In this document: positions 17,831-26,964 of the stretch, in pieces
Layout: every line of letters starts with the position of its first letter
How positions within the stretch are numbered: position 1 is the first letter of the stretch
Assembly (NCBI GenBank): GCA_020636495.1
Contig: JACJXQ010000008.1
Span: forward strand, 1,984,001 to 2,048,000
DNA: 64,000 bases
Origin: Chitinophagales bacterium
GTDB taxonomy: Bacteria > Bacteroidota > Bacteroidia > Chitinophagales > Chitinophagaceae
Direction of reading: 5' to 3'
Position numbers and translations under genes: made by a program
Notes under the pieces: generated by a model
The model's input: only the letters and a program-made list of their open reading frames with translations
What the model was told of the DNA's origin: nothing
Database searches by the model: none

Positions 17831-18838
17831 CTACTTTTGAGGAAAGTGGACGATCAAACTATCTGTAAACATGACTGCACCATTCGAGTTCAGGTGGTGA
17901 TGGTCAAACCATAAATTAGAATCATTCAGGAATGAATAGCTACTTAGAGTGAAACAGTCGTAGTCATATCCGGATATCTGCCTGAAAAAAGTTTTATTAT
18001 CGGTCCGGGAATCTATTATTGCGTCGTCATAAACGGGCATGTATATTTCTGAAACAGGTATGTTGTATTTTTGGGCTGACTCAACAGTTATTCTCCTTAT
18101 AGGCTCAGCTGCACCCCGATAATAGTATAATGTCTTTCGCCAGTAGCTTTTAATTGTACTGGGGGTATAAAAAGTTCCATCCTTATTGATCCTCGTTTTG
18201 CCGAAATCTTCCCTGCGAGCGATCTCTTCTTCTATCGCAGCTTCATTATCCTTCATTGAGCCAATTACAGTATTCACTTCGCCTCTCCAGCCATATGCTG
18301 ACGGCTGGTAGATGGCGTTACCGGGAAATACTTTGCTCCACAGGTATTGCATTGCAAAGTAAACCCTTTTAGGAAAGTATTTGCGGATGAATGTTACGGG
18401 AAACTGGTGATATGTACAAGCATAGTCAATCGGGCTCACAAGCAATGGCATCATAGGGTGGAGCATAGAACCTCCGTCTCGAGGTCTGTACAAAAACATT
18501 TTTGCTGGTTTGGAAACTTCCATTATACGTTTGGCAACATAATGGTCAAGGTCAAAACCATTATGGTTAATAGCCATATTCACCGAGTAAATTCCGGAAG
18601 CGGTTAGCATAGAGTCGTTTACATCTCCCTGAACAAGGCTTGGGCCAATAAATATATTTGCATCGTTCAGTGTTTCAGGGTGTTGCAGTTTTTTGAGATC
18701 CCAGGCCAGTTTTTCGTATGACGTTTCGTGGGTTTTTTCTATCACAAACTCGTCGCTGATATGAATTTGAGACAGGCCGATAAGACATGCCAACAATACG
18801 AGCAGGAAGAGTGATATTTTGCTTAAAAACTTTTTCAT
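17831..18838 (-). CDS. SGNH-like partner of MBOAT 2
   Basis: 335 residues with an N-terminal TM/signal segment (LFLLVLLACLIGLSQI). Block I is degenerate (IFIGPSLVQGDVND, where GPS replaces GDS), and the C-terminal WFDHHHLNSNGA supplies the Asp-x-x-His pair. It has almost no resemblance to the other two partners apart from these motifs. The start overlaps the MBOAT 2 stop (TGATG). Whether the altered block I is catalytic is unclear. Confidence 0.7.
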   Translation of the reverse strand: MKKFLSKISLFLLVLLACLIGLSQIHISDEFVIEKTHETSYEKLAWDLKKLQHPETLNDANIFIGPSLVQGDVNDSMLTASGIYSVNMAINHNGFDLDHYVAKRIMEVSKPAKMFLYRPRDGGSMLHPMMPLLVSPIDYACTYHQFPVTFIRKYFPKRVYFAMQYLWSKVFPGNAIYQPSAYGWRGEVNTVIGSMKDNEAAIEEEIARREDFGKTRINKDGTFYTPSTIKSYWRKTLYYYRGAAEPIRRITVESAQKYNIPVSEIYMPVYDDAIIDSRTDNKTFFRQISGYDYDCFTLSSYSFLNDSNLWFDHHHLNSNGAVMFTDSLIVHFPQK

Positions 18839-20283
18839 CAGAATTGAAAATAGATGAATGTTGTATTGTCCAGATCCATCGATTTATATACCAGTATGAG
18901 CATCAATACCAGGTAAAATGCCCATCTCAGGTATTTATTATTAAAGCTACGTAATTGTCTTTCATTCCGTCGCAACCACCAGTCACCTATAATAAGAGGT
19001 ACAATATATATTACTGCCTCATAACCATCTGGTAGAGAGGTTATTTGTCCCGGAGCACCGGCAATGCTGACGAAAATATTTTTGATATAATTTACTGCCA
19101 GTGTCATATCTGATGCCCTGAAAAATATCCAGGCAAAGGTGACAAAAGCAAATGTGCTTAACATCTGCCAGAGTTCTTTCAAGTTGGGTAGTTTGTGATC
19201 TTGTGCCACTACATTGCTAAGATGCTTCCTATTACGGTTCAATAACAAAAGTGGCAAAAAACCACAAGCATGAATAAATCCCCATGCAATAAAATTCCAA
19301 CTTGCCCCATGCCAGAAACCACTTACCAGGAATATGACAAAGGTATTACGTACTGCTTTTGATTTACCATCTCTTGATCCGCCTAATGGTATATATAAAT
19401 AATCACGGAACCAGGATGATAAGGATACGTGCCACCTTCGCCAGAACTCTGCAATGTCTCTTGAGAAATAGGGGAATTTGAAGTTGCTGAGTAGTTCAAA
19501 CCCAAATATTTTAGCTGTGCCCAAAGCAATATCTGAGTAGCCACTGAAATCGCAATATATCTGGAAACTGAAAGCTATTGCTCCGAATATGAGTGTTATG
19601 CCATTTACTTCCTGGTAGTTGTTAAATATGCTATCAACTGTTACAGCGAGACTATCTGCGATGACCACCTTTTTGAACATCCCCCAAAGTATCAACCTTA
19701 GCCCTTCAACAGACTGTACATATCTGAATGTTCGCTTTTTCTGTACCTGTGGTAGCAGATGGTTGGCCCGTTCTATAGGGCCTGCAACCAACAAGGGGAA
19801 AAAGCTTACGAACACAGCATAATCTATAAAATTAGAAACCGGTTTCTGGTGTCCCCTGTATATGTCAAATACGTACGACATGCCATGGAAAGTATAGAAC
19901 GAAATACCAATGGGGAGGGCTACGTGAAGCAATGTCGGGTTAGTGTGTATGCCGATACTTTCAAACGCAGTTTGCACCTGTGTAGCAAAGAAGTTGTAGT
20001 ATTTAAATACTCCAAGTATACCCAGGTTGTTAATGATACTCAGCCAAAGAAATAGTTTCGCCTTTTTCTTATTTGGTGATGCTACCCAGAAACCATATGA
20101 GTAGTCTAAAAGAGTGCTTAATGCCAGCAAGGCTAGGAATTTTTTGCTCCACCACCCATAAAAAAAGTAACTCGCTGCTAATATGAGAATATTCTGCCAG
20201 CGTAGCGACTTGTTGAACACAAACCAATACAGGCAGAATACAATGGGTAAAAACAATAAGAACTCGAACGAATTAAATAGCAC
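18838..20283 (-). CDS. MBOAT family O-acyltransferase 2
   Basis: 481 residues, multi-TM. It has the same motif set as MBOAT 1 (FSGYSDIALGTAK, AEFWRRWHVSLSSWFRDY, SGFWHGASWNF). By eye it is far closer to MBOAT 3 than to MBOAT 1 through most of its length, including the first 200 residues, so the two arose by a recent duplication. The C-terminal ~70 residues differ the most. The gap to the upstream SGNH gene is 47 bp. Confidence 0.92.
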   Translation of the reverse strand: MLFNSFEFLLFLPIVFCLYWFVFNKSLRWQNILILAASYFFYGWWSKKFLALLALSTLLDYSYGFWVASPNKKKAKLFLWLSIINNLGILGVFKYYNFFATQVQTAFESIGIHTNPTLLHVALPIGISFYTFHGMSYVFDIYRGHQKPVSNFIDYAVFVSFFPLLVAGPIERANHLLPQVQKKRTFRYVQSVEGLRLILWGMFKKVVIADSLAVTVDSIFNNYQEVNGITLIFGAIAFSFQIYCDFSGYSDIALGTAKIFGFELLSNFKFPYFSRDIAEFWRRWHVSLSSWFRDYLYIPLGGSRDGKSKAVRNTFVIFLVSGFWHGASWNFIAWGFIHACGFLPLLLLNRNRKHLSNVVAQDHKLPNLKELWQMLSTFAFVTFAWIFFRASDMTLAVNYIKNIFVSIAGAPGQITSLPDGYEAVIYIVPLIIGDWWLRRNERQLRSFNNKYLRWAFYLVLMLILVYKSMDLDNTTFIYFQF

Positions 20284-20330
20284 CTGAGTTAATTACTTTA
20301 GATTAAACAAATATAATACACGAAGTTGAC

Positions 20331-21296
20331 CTATTGTGTATTACTACCAGTTATATCAGTTAGTTGCCTGAACGATGTGAATATCTCAGGGTCAGATAAT
20401 AGTTGATGCATAAATACTTTCACGCCACGTCTGTTCATATGCATATGATTATAGAATAATGTACTGTCATTATATAATGTTGTATCCGTATAATTTCTGT
20501 AGTGAGCAGGGTAACCATATTTTACAGATTTCTTTGCGATAACTTGCTCAATTCTATCAGATGCCTTAATGTTTTTAAGTGAAGGAGCAGACATAGGTGG
20601 AAATATGAAGTTGAGTTTTACATTGTTTGTTTTGCAGTAGTTGAAAAATGAATCAATAAATCGGAGGCATGGGTGTTCTGGGTCAAAAGTAACTTCCGGG
20701 GTATTTTGCCAGTCACCGCTCCATTCCTGGTCTACCAGCTCTGCCCCCCTATTTTTTTTAAAGGAATAATTTTTAAGTGTATCATCCAGTATCATTTTTC
20801 TTATGTATTCAAACTTCATAGCCATCATCGGCAGGTATGTGTAATATGAATGATATCCTCCTTTTGTCGACAGATCTGAAAGGTCGATGCGTTTCATAAA
20901 GAAATATGGGCTTATATTTTGTATGCCATATAGTTTATCATGCAAGAATAGTGTAAAATGGTCAGTCTGTACATATATTTCCTTTGGTGCTGAGTTTACT
21001 TTAGTGTATTCCCTGAATTTAACCCATATAAAGTCTATTGTTTGTCCGTCTTGTGCAATTACTTCGCTAGTAGTATGCAGTGCACTGTCTAAAAAGATCG
21101 GATCTACATGCTTGTATGTTCTGCTATTGCCAACAAAAAGCAGTTCAGAATTGTGCCCCTCAAGCATATGCCAATCACCCTGAACGTAGTATTGATGTTT
21201 TTGGTTCAGTCTATATGATATTAACATTTCTACTGATACAGCTATTGCTGCTAATATCACAAATATGACCAGTACCTTATGGATATATTTTTTCAT
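20331..21296 (-). CDS. SGNH-like partner of MBOAT 3
   Basis: 321 residues with an N-terminal TM anchor. FVGNSRTYKHVDP at about residue 55 is a GNSR-type block I (the variant seen in many DltD-like and DUF-type SGNH partners), and FYNHMHMNRRG near the end gives the His block. Start and MBOAT 3 stop overlap as TAATG. Like the other partners, it is predicted to face the periplasm and complete acyl transfer. Confidence 0.72.
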   Translation of the reverse strand: MKKYIHKVLVIFVILAAIAVSVEMLISYRLNQKHQYYVQGDWHMLEGHNSELLFVGNSRTYKHVDPIFLDSALHTTSEVIAQDGQTIDFIWVKFREYTKVNSAPKEIYVQTDHFTLFLHDKLYGIQNISPYFFMKRIDLSDLSTKGGYHSYYTYLPMMAMKFEYIRKMILDDTLKNYSFKKNRGAELVDQEWSGDWQNTPEVTFDPEHPCLRFIDSFFNYCKTNNVKLNFIFPPMSAPSLKNIKASDRIEQVIAKKSVKYGYPAHYRNYTDTTLYNDSTLFYNHMHMNRRGVKVFMHQLLSDPEIFTSFRQLTDITGSNTQ

Positions 21297-22738
21297 TAGA
21301 ACTGGAAATAAATGAACGTTGAATCAGTTTTACCAATATACAAATAGCACATTATTATCATGATTATGTACACCAGATAACGTAGTGTTTTATTGTTGAA
21401 AACCCGTAGATTTCTCTCATCTCGTCTAAGGCTCCAGTCTATTACTACCAATGGAATGATATAAGCCAATGTTGATATTGCAGGTGGCAGATGAAGGTAT
21501 TGTTTGGGATTTTGAATGCTGTCGGTGAATATTCGTCTAATATACGATATGGCAACATGCAAATCCGGTGCTCTGAAGAATATCCATGCAAGGGCAACAA
21601 ATGCAAAAGTTAGCAGCATCTGTCGTAGTTCTTTCAGGTTAGGCAGTCTCGTGTTTTGCGCCACCACGTTTGTTACATTTCTCCTGTTTCTGTTTGTGAG
21701 TAAAAAGGGGAGAAAGCATGCTGCATGAATTCCTCCCCAGATGATAAAGTTCCAGCTGGCACCATGCCAGAAACCACTAACCAGGAATTTGATGAATGTG
21801 TTTCTTACTGCTTTCGCTTTTCCTTCTCTTGACCCTCCTAAAGGTATATACAAATAATCTCTGAACCAGGATGACAGGCTTATATGCCAGCGTCTCCAAA
21901 ATTCAGCGATATCCCGTGAGAAATATGGGAAACGGAAATTACTCAGTAACTCAAACCCAAATAGTTTAGCCGTGCCCAATGCAATATCTGAGTAGCCGCT
22001 AAAATCGCAATATATCTGGAAGCTGAATGCAATTACACCTAAAATAAGTGAAAAAGCATTAGATGTATCATAGTGATTAAAAATCAGGTCTACATGCGAA
22101 GAAATAGTATCAGCTATTATCACTTTTTTGAACATACCCCAAAGAATAAGTCGGGATCCTTCTACTGCCTGTACATACCTGAATGTTCGTTTCCGTTGTA
22201 CCTGGGGTAGCAGGTGGTTAGCCCTTTCTATAGGTCCGGCAACCAATAAAGGGAAAAAGCTTACAAATACTGCATAGTCAATAAAACTTGATACAGGCTT
22301 TTGATGTCCTCTGTAGATATCAAATACGTAGGACATTCCATGGAATGTGTAGAATGAGATTCCTATTGGCAGAGCCACGTGCAAGAGGGTAGGGTTGGTG
22401 TGTATTCCTATACTTTCAAATGCGGTTTGTATCTGAGTTGCGAAAAAATTATAATATTTAAACACGCCCAATATACCAAGGTTATTAATGATACTTAACC
22501 ATAAAAAGAGCTTTGCTTTCTTTTTATTCGTTGATGCCACCCAGAAGCCATAAGAATAGTCTAGCAAGGTACTTAATGCAAGCAATGCCAGGAATTTTGT
22601 ACTCCACCAACCGTAGAAAAAATAACTGGCCGTCAGTATCAATAGATTCTGCCATCGCAATGACTTGTTGAATACAAACCAATACAAACAAAACACGATG
22701 GGCAAAAACAGTAAAAACTCAAACGAATTAAATAGCAC
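21296..22738 (-). CDS. MBOAT family O-acyltransferase 3
   Basis: 480 residues and the first gene of the six-gene array in the direction of transcription. It carries LFNSFEFLLFLPIVFCLYWF at the start, FSGYSDIALGTAKLFG, AEFWRRWHISLSSWFRDY and SGFWHGASWNF. It is very similar to MBOAT 2. The 245 bp upstream to the tRNA hold no gene; the array promoter should lie there, but I see only a near-match to TAnnTTTG. Confidence 0.92.
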   Translation of the reverse strand: MLFNSFEFLLFLPIVFCLYWFVFNKSLRWQNLLILTASYFFYGWWSTKFLALLALSTLLDYSYGFWVASTNKKKAKLFLWLSIINNLGILGVFKYYNFFATQIQTAFESIGIHTNPTLLHVALPIGISFYTFHGMSYVFDIYRGHQKPVSSFIDYAVFVSFFPLLVAGPIERANHLLPQVQRKRTFRYVQAVEGSRLILWGMFKKVIIADTISSHVDLIFNHYDTSNAFSLILGVIAFSFQIYCDFSGYSDIALGTAKLFGFELLSNFRFPYFSRDIAEFWRRWHISLSSWFRDYLYIPLGGSREGKAKAVRNTFIKFLVSGFWHGASWNFIIWGGIHAACFLPFLLTNRNRRNVTNVVAQNTRLPNLKELRQMLLTFAFVALAWIFFRAPDLHVAISYIRRIFTDSIQNPKQYLHLPPAISTLAYIIPLVVIDWSLRRDERNLRVFNNKTLRYLVYIIMIIMCYLYIGKTDSTFIYFQF

Positions 22739-22947
22739 TAGTACAGCAGTGTTAGATACAGAATATGTTAATGCTTACTCCTAAAAGTGGCACAAAATAG
22801 TGAAATACCTCTTAAAAACATTGATGGTCGTTGTTCATTTTACCTTAACAATAGCTATTGTCGTAGTAAAATATCAGCAATTTAATAGGCGCAGATATGT
22901 ATGTCTTGCTATAATATATAGCATATTGCTAATTAGTAGTTTGTAAA

Positions 22948-22975
22948 TAAAAACGCCTCCCTTTAGGAGGCGTAA
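22948..22975 (-). terminator. Intrinsic terminator of the initiator tRNA
   Basis: On the minus strand ACGCCTCC, TAAAG, GGAGGCGT forms an 8-bp GC-rich stem followed by TTTTTATTT. It lies just after the tRNA 3' end. Confidence 0.85.
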
Positions 22976-22983
22976 TATTGTTG

Positions 22984-23055
<72 letters not shown>

Positions 23056-23162
23056 CTGTGAGGGTGCAAAGATACGGTACATGTTGACAATAAACAAACA
23101 ATAGTTTCTTTATTTTACGAAATTCATGTTATTGGTTATTATCGTATTACTTTTACACTTGT

Positions 23163-24065
23163 ATGAGCGGAGCGTTGAACGACCATTTTAAGGCAGGATT
23201 TGTGAACATTTTTGGAGCCCCTAATGCAGGTAAGTCAACTTTGCTGAATGCGTTATTGGGGGAGCAACTTGTTATCACATCTCCTAAAGTGCAAACAACA
23301 AGACACCGGATATTGGGTATACTGAATGATGAAAAATACCAGGTGGTTTTTTCAGATACGCCAGGTATTATCATTGAACCTAAATATAAGCTGCATCAGA
23401 AGATGATGCTACAGCTGAAGTCTGCATTAGAAGATGCTGATGTAGCTATTTTGATGCATGACATTACAGAACCTGTAGAGAACTTTGAGGCAATAGTCAG
23501 TACACTGAACCTTAAGGTGCCGGTAATATTACTGCTTAATAAAACCGATCTACTGAAAGATAAGGACGATGTGAAAAAACACGTCAAAATATTTTCTGAC
23601 AAATATCCTGACTGGAAGATACAGCCGGTATCAGCAGTAACTAAAGCCAATATCTCAAAAATATTACCACTAGTTTTAAGCCACCTGCCTGAAGGATTTC
23701 CTTTTTATCCTGACGATAACATGTCGGACAGGCCAATGCGCTTTTTTGCCAGCGAACTGATCAGGCAACAGATATATGAACTGTATCATGAAGAGATACC
23801 CTATCATACAGCTGTAATCATTGATACTTACGAAGAAAAAACGAACCTGACTGTTATTAAAGCGACTATTATAGTCAGCCGTGAAACACAAAAAGTGATT
23901 GTCATCGGCAAAAAAGGTAGCCAGATAAAGCAACTTGGTATAAACTCACGAAAAGCAATAGAAGAATTTATACAAAGGAAAGTTCATCTCGAGCTATTTG
24001 TAAAAGTGCGCCCTAAGTGGCGCGATAATGAAAATTACCTGAAAGAGTATGGCTATAACTCCTGA
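23163..24065 (+). CDS. era: GTPase Era
   Basis: 300 residues, normal Era length. G1 GAPNAGKST (18-26), switch region SPKVQTTRHRI, G3 DTPGI, G4 NKTD and G5-like VSAVTKAN are all present. The C-terminal KH domain has VIGKKGSQIKQLG. Era binds the 3' end of 16S rRNA and checks 30S assembly. The PLP-enzyme gene overlaps its last 17 bases, so both are probably on one mRNA. Confidence 0.96.
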   Translation: MSGALNDHFKAGFVNIFGAPNAGKSTLLNALLGEQLVITSPKVQTTRHRILGILNDEKYQVVFSDTPGIIIEPKYKLHQKMMLQLKSALEDADVAILMHDITEPVENFEAIVSTLNLKVPVILLLNKTDLLKDKDDVKKHVKIFSDKYPDWKIQPVSAVTKANISKILPLVLSHLPEGFPFYPDDNMSDRPMRFFASELIRQQIYELYHEEIPYHTAVIIDTYEEKTNLTVIKATIIVSRETQKVIVIGKKGSQIKQLGINSRKAIEEFIQRKVHLELFVKVRPKWRDNENYLKEYGYNS

Positions 24066-24954
24066 TAGACAGCCGTTCATACAGCCGATAAACGCAGCTT
24101 GGTATGAAAATAAGGTTACAGGTGTTGATATGCTTAGGCTGGACGTCATTCATAAACATGTATCAGGTAATAAGTGGTTTAAGCTGAAATACAATATTGA
24201 ACATTGCATTCTGGAGGGCATAGATACTGTTCTTACCTTTGGAGGCGCGTATTCCAATCACCTTGCTGCCACAGCAGCAATGGCAAACTTTAATGGGATC
24301 AGATCTATAGGCGTAATAAAAGGTAAATATGCTGAACATAGTCTTACCTCAACTTTACAGTTCTGCACAGATAACGGAATGTATCTTCATTTTGTCACAA
24401 ACGAAACTTATAGCAAGAAAAACGACCCCGACTTTCTAAAAGAATTATCAGATATGTTTGCTACACCTCTTATAATACCAGAAGGTGGGGCTAACGAAAT
24501 GGGAATTATAGGTGCAGGCGAAATAGCTGATCTTATTCCGGCAGATTATACACATATTGCGGTGTCTGTTGGTACCGGCAGTACATTATCGGGTATTGTA
24601 AACAATACAGGTAATGAATTATGGACAATTGGGTACGCTCCTATGAAAGGCGGAAGCTATCTGGGTAAAGAAGTATCCAGGTTGATACGCCCTGAAAAAA
24701 GAGATGCCTATCGGATATATGACGACTGGCATTTTGGAGGGTTTGGTCGATATACTGATGAGCTGACAATGTTTATGAATAATTTTTATGGACAGAACGG
24801 AATACCATTAGATATGGTCTACACCGCTAAAATGATGTTTGGCCTCAAAGAGCAAATACTAAGAGGCGATTATCCTGATGAGGTACGGATATTATGCATA
24901 CATACCGGTGGGCTGCAGGGAAATCAGAGTATTGCAGATAAATTGATCTTTTGA
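24049..24954 (+). CDS. PLP-dependent ACC deaminase/D-cysteine desulfhydrase family enzyme
   Basis: 301 residues, fold-type II PLP enzyme. GNKWFKLKYN at 40-49 contains the PLP lysine (Lys42), GGAYSNHLAA follows, and VGTGSTLSG is the phosphate-binding loop. The family includes 1-aminocyclopropane-1-carboxylate deaminase and D-cysteine desulfhydrase; in Bacteroidota the latter type is the likelier, but substrate cannot be fixed by eye. It overlaps era by 17 bp. Confidence 0.85.
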   Translation: MAITPDRQPFIQPINAAWYENKVTGVDMLRLDVIHKHVSGNKWFKLKYNIEHCILEGIDTVLTFGGAYSNHLAATAAMANFNGIRSIGVIKGKYAEHSLTSTLQFCTDNGMYLHFVTNETYSKKNDPDFLKELSDMFATPLIIPEGGANEMGIIGAGEIADLIPADYTHIAVSVGTGSTLSGIVNNTGNELWTIGYAPMKGGSYLGKEVSRLIRPEKRDAYRIYDDWHFGGFGRYTDELTMFMNNFYGQNGIPLDMVYTAKMMFGLKEQILRGDYPDEVRILCIHTGGLQGNQSIADKLIF

Positions 24955-25046
24955 ACAGGTAATCGCACTATTTTTATGATTTAGTTGATTTATATAGGTA
25001 CTGTTATTGCTAATATTTGTCTATTTTCACCCGCTAATAGATATAC

Positions 25047-25712
25047 ATGCAGGAGTTCATAACGTTTTTTAAAGAATTAATGGATGCCGAAAAACTGGCG
25101 GCATTAGTAACCCTATATGGTGGTTTGTACCTGGTTGCCTTTATCATTTTTGCCGAAACAGGACTTTTTGTCGGTTTTTTTCTGCCGGGTGACTCTCTGT
25201 TATTTGTCACTGGATTAATGATCGCCAACTCGCATAGTCCATTTGAGAACGATTTCGCTAATCTTTCATATTGGATCATTTTGATAACGGTAGCAGGTAT
25301 TATAGGTAACCTTGTAGGGTATTGGTTTGGGAAAAAGACAGGACCCTTACTTTTTGAGAAGCGTGATACCTTGCTTTTTAAACAGAAGCACCTTCATCAG
25401 GCAAAAGATTTTTATGATAAGCGAGGTGGTGCTGCTATAATTCTGGCTCGTTTTCTACCCATCGTTCGCACCTTTGCTCCAATAGTGGCAGGCGTGGTGA
25501 AAATGGAAAGGAAAACATTTGTGGTTTATAATATTTTGGGTTGTGTGGCATGGGTAACAAGTATGATACTTGCCGGCTACTTCTTAGGCGAGAACGACTG
25601 GGTGAAACACAATTTCGAAAAGATAGTTATCGGATTGATCGTAGTAACTACCGCTCCGGTAATACTTAAAATGTTCTTCCATAAAAAGAGTCCTGAAGCC
25701 AGTAACTCATAA
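25047..25712 (+). CDS. DedA family membrane protein
   Basis: 221 residues with about four to five hydrophobic segments. FAETGLFVGFFLPGDSLLF and GGAAIILARFLPIVRTFAPIVAG are the two DedA signature re-entrant regions, with the conserved Glu and Arg residues. The family handles lipid flipping and proton-motive-force homeostasis in the inner membrane. Its stop (TAA, 25710-25712) abuts the ATG of the MFS gene with no gap, so the two are co-transcribed. Confidence 0.9.
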   Translation: MQEFITFFKELMDAEKLAALVTLYGGLYLVAFIIFAETGLFVGFFLPGDSLLFVTGLMIANSHSPFENDFANLSYWIILITVAGIIGNLVGYWFGKKTGPLLFEKRDTLLFKQKHLHQAKDFYDKRGGAAIILARFLPIVRTFAPIVAGVVKMERKTFVVYNILGCVAWVTSMILAGYFLGENDWVKHNFEKIVIGLIVVTTAPVILKMFFHKKSPEASNS

Positions 25713-26939
25713 ATGAATACAACCCGGCAAATATCCATATTCAGTATTCCTGTATTAGTAGCAGCCCTCGGCTATTTTGTAGATATATACGACCTGTTGT
25801 TATTCGGTATCATCCGTATTGAAAGTTTGCAAGACCTTGGTTTAAACAGTGAGCAAATAGCTCAGAAGGGGTTGTTGCTGCAACAGTGGCAAATGGGGGG
25901 GCTGCTCATTGGTGGTATCATATGGGGTATTATGGGCGATAAGCGTGGACGGTTGAGTGTATTGTTTGGTTCTATTGTTCTGTATTCTTTAGCAAACATT
26001 GCTAACGGCTTTGTACATAATGTTGACCAATATATGGCTGCAAGGTTTATTGCAGGTATTGGTTTGGCAGGAGAGCTGGGTGCTGGCATTACATTAGTCA
26101 GCGAGCTGATACCCAAAGAGAAAAGAGGATTGGCTACTTCTCTTGTAGCAGGTGTAGGGCTATTGGGTGCAGTAGCCGCTTACTTTATTAAGCAGCAGTT
26201 TGACTGGCGCACCTGTTATTTCATTGGTGGAGGTTTGGGAGTTATCCTGTTACTGATGCGAGTCTCCGTATTTGAGTCGGGCATGTATAAGAATATGGCG
26301 CAGGTGAAAAATGTAAAAAGGGGTAGTTTCCTTATGTTTTTTACCAATGGTACACGTTTCAAAAAATACTTACTCAGTATACTTATTGGTATGCCTACAT
26401 GGTATGTTGTAGGGATACTTATCATCTTCTCAAAAGAGTTTGGTAAACAGTTTGGGATACAAGAACCGATTGACCCGGGCAGGGGAGTAATGTTTGCTTA
26501 TGTTGCAATATCCATCGGTGATGTCTTGATCGGTGTGTTGAGCCAGTATTTACAAAGCCGAAAGAAAGCGCTCTATGTGTTTTACGGAATAACGTTACTT
26601 GGTATTATATTATTCTTTACACAAAACGGGGGCAGTGCGTCGTACATGTACTTTATATGTGCATTACTGGGTTTCGGTACCGGTTTTTGGGCCATATTCG
26701 TTACGATGGGGGCTGAACAGTTTGGTACAAACCTACGTGCGACAGCAGCAACTACTATACCTAACATGGTACGTGGTGCGCTGGTAGGTATAGGTTTACT
26801 GTTTACAACACTACAAAGCAGCTTCAGCTATGTCAGTTCAGGTATAATTACCGGAGTAGTAGTAATGGCTATCAGTATTGTGGCGGTAGCTATGATAGAT
26901 GAAACCTTTGGTAAAGACCTGAATTTCTACGAAGAATAA
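25713..26939 (+). CDS. MFS transporter, metabolite:H+ symporter type
   Basis: 408 residues, twelve predicted TM helices. LVAALGYFVDIYDLLLFGI at the start with motif A GDKRGR at 75-80 matches the sugar/metabolite:proton symporter branch of MFS. AARFIAGIGLAGELGAGITLVSEL (TM4-5) is typical. Substrate unknown. It follows the DedA gene directly and ends in a bidirectional hairpin with mqnE. Confidence 0.88.
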   Translation: MNTTRQISIFSIPVLVAALGYFVDIYDLLLFGIIRIESLQDLGLNSEQIAQKGLLLQQWQMGGLLIGGIIWGIMGDKRGRLSVLFGSIVLYSLANIANGFVHNVDQYMAARFIAGIGLAGELGAGITLVSELIPKEKRGLATSLVAGVGLLGAVAAYFIKQQFDWRTCYFIGGGLGVILLLMRVSVFESGMYKNMAQVKNVKRGSFLMFFTNGTRFKKYLLSILIGMPTWYVVGILIIFSKEFGKQFGIQEPIDPGRGVMFAYVAISIGDVLIGVLSQYLQSRKKALYVFYGITLLGIILFFTQNGGSASYMYFICALLGFGTGFWAIFVTMGAEQFGTNLRATAATTIPNMVRGALVGIGLLFTTLQSSFSYVSSGIITGVVVMAISIVAVAMIDETFGKDLNFYEE

Positions 26940-26941
26940 AT

Positions 26942-26964
26942 AACAGTAGCTTTATGCTACTGTT
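26942..26964. terminator. Bidirectional hairpin at convergent ends
   Basis: AACAGTAGC (26942-26950), TTTAT, GCTACTGTT (26956-26964): a 9-bp stem between the MFS stop and the mqnE stop, overlapping the last codons of mqnE. The downstream T run is short on both strands. Confidence 0.55.

Noticed and set aside
22780..22800. Sigma-54 promoter (TGGCAC near 22785)
   Set aside because: The -12 part reads AGTG rather than TTGC, and no gene follows on that strand before the tRNA.
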